A stretch of 64,000 nt of DNA, from positions 84,146,863 to 84,210,862 of the forward strand of contig QVOM02000025.1 in assembly GCA_003586115.2 (NCBI GenBank), read 5' to 3'. A program made the position numbers and the translations under genes. The stretch is from Salvator merianae. Its lineage: Eukaryota > Chordata > Lepidosauria > Squamata > Teiidae. Positions 57,750 to 64,000 of this stretch are shown piece by piece (position 1 is the stretch's first letter; every line of letters begins with the position of its first letter). A model generated the notes under the pieces. It saw nothing but the letters and a program-made list of their open reading frames with translations, was not told the origin of the DNA and made no database searches.

Positions 57750-58224
57750 TGTTTATATTAATATGTAATATCTACTACACTTTAACAGAATTATTGCTTG
57801 CTATTCAGTAGCACTTGACATTTTTTAAAATTATATATATAATAGACTTTATATGTTGACTTTATGGTATTTTACGTGTATTCATCATTCATTTTGTGAC
57901 TTAATGATATGCTATAAATGCATTTCCATGCATTTTGTAGTGTGGATTAAACTGTGTTCGGTACACTCTTTTTAGCTCTGATCTGAAAGCTTTTCTGCTT
58001 TTGGATTCTGTTGTTCAGGGAATTGTGTTTGATTTTAAGCCCATTTTATTTTGTGTTTTTTCAGTAATGATGGTGTTCAGTAGTTTAATTGTATTCTTTT
58101 AGTGTTTTAGTACTGGATGTCAAATCAATTTCTGGAAGTCATATGCCGTATATGCATAACTGGAGACCAATTTAATTCAAACCCACATTTTATAGAATGA
58201 TTTTCAGTGACTAAAGCTTTCAGA
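57750..58224. other. AT-rich non-repetitive DNA
   Basis: A long AT-rich stretch with T-runs but no element termini, tandem repeats or coding frame. Confidence 0.4.
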
Positions 58225-58400
58225 ATATAAGAACATAAGAGAAGCCCTACTGGATCAAGCCACAGCCCATGTAGTCCAACTTCTTGCTTCACATAATAGT
58301 TCTGGACATTCTCAAACAGAAGATGAAAGCAAAACCTTCACCTGCTCTCGACTCCTTATAAATGCCTTTAGAGGTGTCCTTCCTGTCTCTCCAACCTGGA
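58225..58400 (+). repeat. Reptilian 'AAGAACATAAGAGAAGCCCT' repeat
   Basis: ATAAGAACATAAGAGAAGCC is followed by CTACTGGATCAAGCC and TGTAGTCCAACTT, the same dispersed repeat as in the palindrome arms but uninterrupted. The 3' limit is uncertain. Confidence 0.68.
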
Positions 58401-59043
58401 AGTGATACCTAAGTATTCAATTCTAGTAGCTATTGATACAGCTGTCCTTCACCTGTTGCTACTATTTTTCTAGCTGAAAAAAGAGCAAAGCTACGCAGCA
58501 ATGAGTGCAACCTTTTTGTCAAGGTGTTCTGAAAATTTTCATAAGAAGCCTGCTGCAATTGAATGAGATAAATGGTATCCTTAGATATTGGCCGCGTGCA
58601 TAGACTAGACTGTAAAAGACCTATAGCGTATGTTATATAGTTTCATTATAAGGAACACTGCAGATTTAGTCTCTGAAGAGATGACAAAAAAAATAAAATG
58701 AAAGTTGTCGGGTGAACCTCCAGAGTATTTGTGGTGTCAGGGAAAATAAAGTCTTAAGAGATGGAGAAAGTACAATGAAATTTTTCAGGGACAAGCAACA
58801 GTAAACTTCTGAAAATGAAAATAAACAAAATAGTCCATCACAGAAGCTAGCTGCTCATATGCAAAGCATGCTTTACTTCTTTTTTTGACATGTAATTCTT
58901 CTTCCCTATAGTAAACTGATTACAGAATACATGCCTTGTTTCTTTTTTTCGCCAAAAGTCAATATGGTGTTCTCATGTGAATATTGATGGAACAGCCGAG
59001 GGTCTATAGATCAAAAAGGAGGGGGCAAGAGGATTAAACAATG

Positions 59044-59349
59044 TGTGTTTTCACATAATTATCCCGTTCTAATGTGAAATGAACAATGCAGTACAGACAC
59101 CGTCTGCACTGCAGGACCCTAGTCTTGAATATTGCAGTGCGAATGCTGGCATCCTCCTCCCAAAGTTCACCATGACAGTGGCCAGAAGTGGGTGCAAATG
59201 CATTTAGTCGGGAGCAGATGCTCCTGGTCAAGCTATGGAGCACAATTTAGTGTTTCACAGCCCTGGTCACATGGGCCTCTGCAAAGTGCAGAGACACTTA
59301 GCTATTGAGTGTCCCCGATGCTTGCTAGCTTGAAGTGTGAAAAGGCACC
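59044..59349. mobile_element. GGGCC-type MITE
   Basis: The copy begins TGTTTTCACATAATTATCCC and ends TTGAAGTGTGAAAAGGCACC. The interior has CACCATGACAGTGGCCAG and GAGCACAATTTAGTG. The left terminal G run is decayed. Confidence 0.62.
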
Positions 59350-59504
59350 ATGTTTCAAATACGCTTGCTCTAGAGTCAGGCAAGGTCCAACATTACTAGA
59401 TATAGGCTTGTGGTGTGTTATAGATAACAAGAGACTGTCACCAGTGGAAGCCAGATCTTCAACATTTTGAATGGGGTCCTGGTGTTCTGTGGTTCATAAT
59501 TTTT

Positions 59505-59740
59505 CTTTCTTTTTTAAAAAAATAGTGCTCCCTCACACACACACACACACACATATATATAGAGAGAGAGAAGAGAAAAAAAAATAACTAATACTCCTCA
59601 ACCACGCTACCCTCCCAACCCTTGTGCACACCACTAGGCAACCTCTATGTTATTTCTTCCAATTTCTTTCTATTTCAATTTGGTCTAGTTATTTCTTCTC
59701 TCAATTCTTCTGGTGCTTGGGGTCTCATTGAAAAGTGTTG
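59505..59740 (-). mobile_element. L1-like LINE 3' UTR with internal (CA)n(TA)n(GA)n
   Basis: The blocks AAAATAGTGCTCCCTCAC and CCCTTGTGCACACCACTAGG, then TCTCAATTCTTCTGGTGCTT, match the copies at 8524-8830 and 62897-63325. The internal microsatellite (59534-59572) differs in sequence from both. Confidence 0.72.
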
Positions 59741-59988
59741 TTCATAAATATAATCACATAAGCCAGGAAGATTCCAGAACAGAAGCAACATATAACAACA
59801 ATAAAGATGCATGGAAACCTACTATATAAACTAAAATCTTCAGTTTACACCAGTTGGTTTTGAAAACCAAAACAGGGTTTTTGTTTGGTCTTTCTTGTTC
59901 TGGTTACAAAACCATTTTTTCCCTCAACATAAATGGAAAAAAAGAATCTAGTATGCTTCTTGCAATCTAGCATAATATTGCCATCAAA

Positions 59989-60442
59989 GGGCCTGTTTGC
60001 ACTTACCAGCCTACTACGGTATAGCAATATCATTCTAGGCTTGTGAAGACACAGCAACATGGCAGCCATTCGCACTGTGAGAGCTATAGCAGCACTATAC
60101 CAAGACATTAGCACTCGCAGTGCAAATGGCAGACCTGATTGCCATGTCAGCCATGGCAACATCTGGCATGTGACTAGATGTTGCCATGGTGACTGGAGCA
60201 CTGTGCATAACTGTGCAGCTGCAGCTGTGCCATCCCACACTCTTGCAGCATTTGCACCCAAAGATGGTGCAATGCTTGACCAGCTGCTCCTGGTCAAGCT
60301 GTGGGGAATGTTTTAGTTGTCCACAGCTAGCAGTGTCCGGGAACAGCTGGAGGCACTCCCGGATTCAACAGTGGTATGGGTGTATGGGCGGGCCTGTCCG
60401 GTGAGCATCTGGCACTCACCAAAGTTAAGTGGAAACAGACCC
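59989..60442. mobile_element. GGGCC-type MITE
   Basis: The copy runs from GGGCCTGTTTGCACTTACC to AAGTTAAGTGGAAACAGACC. The interior has a CCTACTACGGTATAGCAATA block like 5946-6178, then GTTGCCATGGTGACTGG. The 150-codon minus-strand frame over it is a shadow. Confidence 0.75.
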
Positions 60443-60603
60443 ATAGAATAAGTCTTTCCTCTACAGAAATCGTGTTCTGCTGTACAACACACTGGAAAAT
60501 AGTTTGGTTCATGGATTTCTTCTTTCACCTGCTCAAGCCATTTTCTGATACACAATGGACTAAAACATAATTTGACTCATGGATCAAGTCACACACAGAC
60601 CAC

Positions 60604-60979
60604 GGACCTTTTCACACTTCAAACTAGTGAGCGTCAGGGTGATCACTAGCTAAGTGTCTCCACACTTTGTGAAGGCTTCTGGGTGCAAATGCATGACTGT
60701 GCCATGCACAGCAACTCTACCTGCATGATCTTGTGATCACTCCTGCATGTGTCTGCACAATCCACAACACTGCTGATTGCCATGGCAATGGCCAGATGCT
60801 TCCCAGCCACTGTTATGGAGAGCTTTGGGAGCAGAATATCAGCACAATGCAGATGCTGATATTCTGCTCATATTCAAGTCTAGGGCCCCGTATTACAGAT
60901 GGTTTCCATGCTGTGGGGTTAATTCCACGTTAGAATGGGATAATTATCCCAGTCTAATGTGGAATGTCCAAAAATGCCT
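60604..60979. mobile_element. GGGCC-type MITE, decayed ends
   Basis: The segment starts GGACCTTTTCACACTTC and ends near AATGTGGAATGTCCAAAAAT. The interior TTGCCATGGCAATGGCCAG and TTAGAATGGGATAATTATCC match the family. Confidence 0.65.
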
Positions 60980-61008
60980 CATGTTCTGGTACAATGGACA
61001 AGAACATT

Positions 61009-61692
61009 GGGCGTTTTCGCACTTACATGAGTATACCAGAACAGTCAGTAGGGTTCTGTCCGGTATGGTTCGAGTGTACCCGTTGCTGTTCGCACTCTCC
61101 GTGGTGTACATTAACAGTTCCCGCACTGGCCGTTCATCAGTGCGAACGGGAGAGAAAAGCCGTAGTTCGGTTGGGGACAGGAGCAGGCGGACGTCCCGCC
61201 CAGTGTAGCGCACCATTGGTGCTCCCGTGCATCATTCCGTCGCCCCTTCCGCTTGGGGGTGGTGTCTGGGGAGGGGTTTTTTGGAAACAGTGCTCTGTTT
61301 GCGAGCACAGGACTGCTTTCTGATTGGTAAGTGCCCCTGATTCCGGAGAGGAACCGGTCCGCCCCTGCAAAGCGTTCCGCCTCCATTTGCGAGCAGCGCT
61401 CCGCAACGTGGGCGTGTTTCTGGACTGTGCTGGCATGCATGCGTGCCCACGCAGTTTCTGCCCCGTCACCACTTCCGACCAGGAAGTGGTGCAAACACAC
61501 TTCACCGGAACCGAGCCCGATCGCGTTGGTGGGGATGCAGACTACAAACTTCTTGACCACCACTAGTTGGATTCCAGTAAGCATCGGGTGAGGGTAGGGG
61601 AATTTTGGGTGAACTCGAGCTGGACGGAAGTGCGGATCCTGCATACTAGTGTGTGTCCCAAACCTAACCTTGTCCTAAGTGCGAACAGACCC
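61009..61692. mobile_element. GGGCC-type MITE, youngest full copy (684 bp)
   Basis: The ends are GGGCGTTTTCGCACTTAC and CTAAGTGCGAACAGACCC, with a perfect 3-bp duplication ATT (61006-61008, 61693-61695). Many CpG sites survive (GTTCGCACTCTCCG, CCCGTCACCACTTCCG), unlike every other copy in the window, so this is the most recent insertion of the family here. Frames of 72-177 codons on both strands arise from the GC-rich, stop-poor composition. They carry no recognisable domain and no transposase signature. Confidence 0.82.
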
Positions 61693-61695
61693 ATT

Positions 61696-62284
61696 GTCTT
61701 AAAGACTCATGGGTTGAATCTTCAACCAGCCAAACATATGTTCTGATACAACATGGAAAGGATATAGTTTAATCTTGTGAAACTGAATCTTCCCCTTTCC
61801 TCTCTCTTCCTCTTCCTGTATATACACAACCACTTCAACACACACAGAGACAGTCAAAAGCCAAATAATAACATTTGACATCACTAGCAATATACAGTGA
61901 GACATTTCTGAATATCCTACTCTTTGGTATTGACAGTGGCAGAAGCCAAAATATTTTGCTTTAAGACTTTAATATCTCAAATCTGTTTGTCACTGTAATA
62001 TATATCACATCCATCCAGCAGGGCTTTCACAGTGAAACTCCAGTCATTGAAAATATATTTGATCCAATAAAACAATCAGTACAAAACTGCAAGATAAACT
62101 GACAAGCATAAAATAACTGCAGAAGTCTGGATTATAGTTTAGTTCTAGACCCAATCAAATCACCCATAATTTCCCTGGTTTATATATATGTTAAGCCCTT
62201 TAAGACAGAATGTCCTTATTGACACAACTGTGTACAGGAAGCAACATAGTAACAAGGAAACCAAGCTATGAAGGTGCAAGGGTT
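61696..62284. other. No recognisable feature
   Basis: Non-repetitive AT-rich DNA between the youngest GGGCC-type element and a compound microsatellite. Confidence 0.45.
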
Positions 62285-62385
62285 CCTTCCTTCCTCCCTT
62301 CCTTCCTTCCTTCCTTCCTCTTTCTCTCTCTTTCTCTCCCTCTTTCTTCCTTCCTTCCTTCCTTCCTTCCTTCCTTCCTTTCTTC

Positions 62386-62435
<50 letters not shown>

Positions 62436-62437
62436 GC
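62285..62437. repeat. (TTCC)n/(CTTT)n compound microsatellite
   Basis: TTCC tracts at about 62285-62322 and 62346-62388 are followed by (TTTC)n to 62435. This is the same compound type as the palindrome's right edge, but the flanks are unrelated. Confidence 0.9.
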
Positions 62438-62896
62438 TTTCCTTTAGAAAGCAATTGTGGAATATTCAGCACATATGATGATTTCTGCATTTTGCTCACA
62501 TGTGAAACAAGCCATGTGTGCATGAGTGGTTGACACCACATTGGCTGTATTCTCACACCTCTGTATCTCCTTGTGCTTCATGCACCCATGTTACCAGAAC
62601 ACTTTGATGAGTGAGGTATAGATGGCAAAGTCAGTGGCAAGATCTGCACAGCTAAATCTGGCTATGGCAAAAGCGTGCTGGGAGTGCAGTGGCCACGTGT
62701 ATTTCACCCAAGGTAACTCCTAAGGGTGAAATCCACAAAAGAGAGAACAGGGCTGTTTCACTGCTGCGGCTGCCATGCAGAGGGCTGGCAGCTGCTGGAC
62801 CAATGTATCTGTGCTCCTGCTGCCTGATGCCATTACATAAAGCTCTGAAAATGGCTGACGTCCAGGTTCATTTCTGTCACTTCACATAGCATCCTT

Positions 62897-62980
62897 TTTA
62901 TTTCTTATTATTTTAAAAAAATATTAATAGTAAAACAAATCGTAACAGAAAATAACAGAACACAACAAAGAAAAATAATG

Positions 62981-63024
<44 letters not shown>

Positions 63025-63325
63025 AAGAAGAAGAAAAAACTAAGCTACCCCTTGTGCACAACTGTTGACAACCTCTAAATTACTTTTTCCATCTTCTTTC
63101 TCTATCATTTTAGCTGGACCAAAGAATTAGTCTTGTTATTTCTTCTCTCAATTTTTCCAGCGCTTGGGGTTCTTCTTGAAAAATACAATGCATCTTTCCA
63201 TTTTCCCTCGGTTCTAGAATACAATTTCATACCTTGACTTTTAAATCTTTTTTCCTGCAGTTTATCAAATCTATATTGTTCCATTAAACACCTACACCAA
63301 TTATCTAATGTCATTTAGTACTTTC
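62897..63325 (-). mobile_element. L1-like LINE 3' end with target duplication and internal (CA)n
   Basis: A 19-bp target duplication with three mismatches flanks the insert: CACTTCACATAGCATCCTT at 62878-62896 and CACTTCACATAATGTCCTT at 63326-63344. On the minus strand the coding end reads FDKLQEKRFKSQGMKLYSR, then EGKWKDALYFSRR and GKIERRNNKTNSLVQLK, followed by a stop, a 3' UTR with a 41-bp (CA)n (62982-63022), and an A-rich end. It is 5' truncated. This is the best-defined copy of the family and shows it is a target-primed retrotransposon. Confidence 0.78.
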
Positions 63326-63344
63326 CACTTCACATAATGTCCTT

Positions 63345-64000
63345 GATTGAAAACTTCAACACTGGGGAACTCTTGTTCCCTGGCTTTCAAGTTTGAACAG
63401 ACCAGGACATATGGGCTATGCAAACAAACCTCCTTTCTGCTCCTGGACTGAAGCAAGTGCTGTGGCCCAGAAGCAGACCCCTTCCATAACCATGTAGATA
63501 TTGTCAAAGACTCTGATGACCCTCAGTCTACACCAAAATCTGGTACATGCACGCCATGGAGATGGATTTTCCATATTTGGTAGATAAGAAAAATACATGC
63601 TTGATACTTTAAAAAGAACCATCTGCAAGCTAGAAGTCATCCAGGGAAGTGTGAACAGTGATGAAGGCTCTGGAAAGCATAGATTATGATTATGTCTCTG
63701 TGTAACTTGGCAGTTCCTGAGAGTGGATCCCTTGATGGAAGTGTCATAATTTCTGCATTGAAGGGCACCTCCATAGCTCCATTCCAGAGAGAAGAGGTTT
63801 TTGATGACCAAAGCAACCTTCAGTAGAATGGAAAAACATGTCCTTTCTACAAGGGTTCCTCAGATTGTGTTTACACTCTTCACTGGGGTAGCATGTTCAT
63901 TGTGGACTGTCTTATGCCATCACAAATGGGCATTTTCTGCTTATCTCCTTTTGGAAGGAACTTGATAAGTGAAATTGAGACAGAACCTCAGTGAATGGCT
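63345..64000. other. Mostly unassigned DNA with a recurring segment
   Basis: ACTGGGGAACTCTTGTTCCC followed by AAGCAAGTGCTGTGGCCCAG (63360-63480) recalls CAGGGAACTTTTGTTCCCCA and AAAGTGCTGTGACCCAGAG at 39125-39235 and its mirror. This suggests a shared dispersed repeat. The 131-codon minus-strand frame at 63416-63811 has no recognisable domain. Confidence 0.4.

Noticed and set aside
61111..61644. 177-codon minus-strand frame, the longest in the window
   Set aside because: It lies inside the youngest GGGCC-type element, overlaps frames on both strands, shows no domain, and is explained by GC-rich, stop-poor DNA.
1..64000. Endogenous retrovirus or LTR pair
   Set aside because: I saw no direct long terminal repeats with TG...CA ends, no primer binding site and no gag or pol motifs other than non-LTR elements.

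Overview
This window looks like vertebrate nuclear DNA, most likely from a squamate reptile (a lizard). The evidence is the mix of repeats: a Bov-B (RTE) LINE fragment, LINE fragments with an R4/Dong-like C-terminal region, L1 and L2/CR1-like 3' ends, two tRNA-headed SINEs of the type common in lizards, many non-autonomous DNA transposons and frequent tetranucleotide microsatellites. CpG is depleted except in the youngest DNA transposons. I found no bacterial-type genes, no operons, no rRNA and no complete protein-coding gene. Almost all open frames fall inside repeats or are short chance frames. The one exception worth testing is a possible terminal exon at 54304-54489 on the minus strand.

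The main structure is a very large inverted repeat. The left arm (31451-41036) and right arm (41106-50687) are reverse complements over about 9.58 kb around a 69-bp spacer (41037-41105). Position x pairs with 82142 minus x along nearly the whole length. I noticed about ten substitutions, eight of them between 33070 and 34359. The only indel I found is one GGAA unit in a microsatellite beside the outer edges. Both outer edges lie in (GGAA)n/(TTCC)n tracts. The arms contain a hAT MITE, a GGGCC-type element, an L1 3' fragment nested in an older repeat, and long non-repetitive DNA. It is either a recent inverted segmental duplication or a haplotype/fold-back assembly artefact; the sequence alone cannot decide.

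Left flank (1-31450): a mosaic of two families of DNA transposon remnants. The hAT-like family has termini TAGGGATGTGCA and 8-bp target duplications. It includes a pair of about 1.08-kb, CpG-rich copies at 11421-12502 and 18118-19200, and short AT-rich copies of 307-353 bp. The second family has termini GGGCCTGTTYGCACTTA and 3-bp target duplications, suggesting a PIF/Harbinger-like MITE, with roughly 25 copies across the window. Bov-B, RLE-type LINE, SINE and minisatellite-bearing LINE remnants lie between them.

Right flank (50688-64000): a long polypyrimidine tract followed by more GGGCC-type elements (the youngest at 61009-61692), a hAT MITE, an L2/CR1 fragment, a tRNA-headed SINE, two L1-like 3' UTRs containing CA microsatellites, and the possible exon. 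No genes can be said to work together here. The window reads as intergenic or intronic DNA shaped by transposition and one large palindromic duplication.
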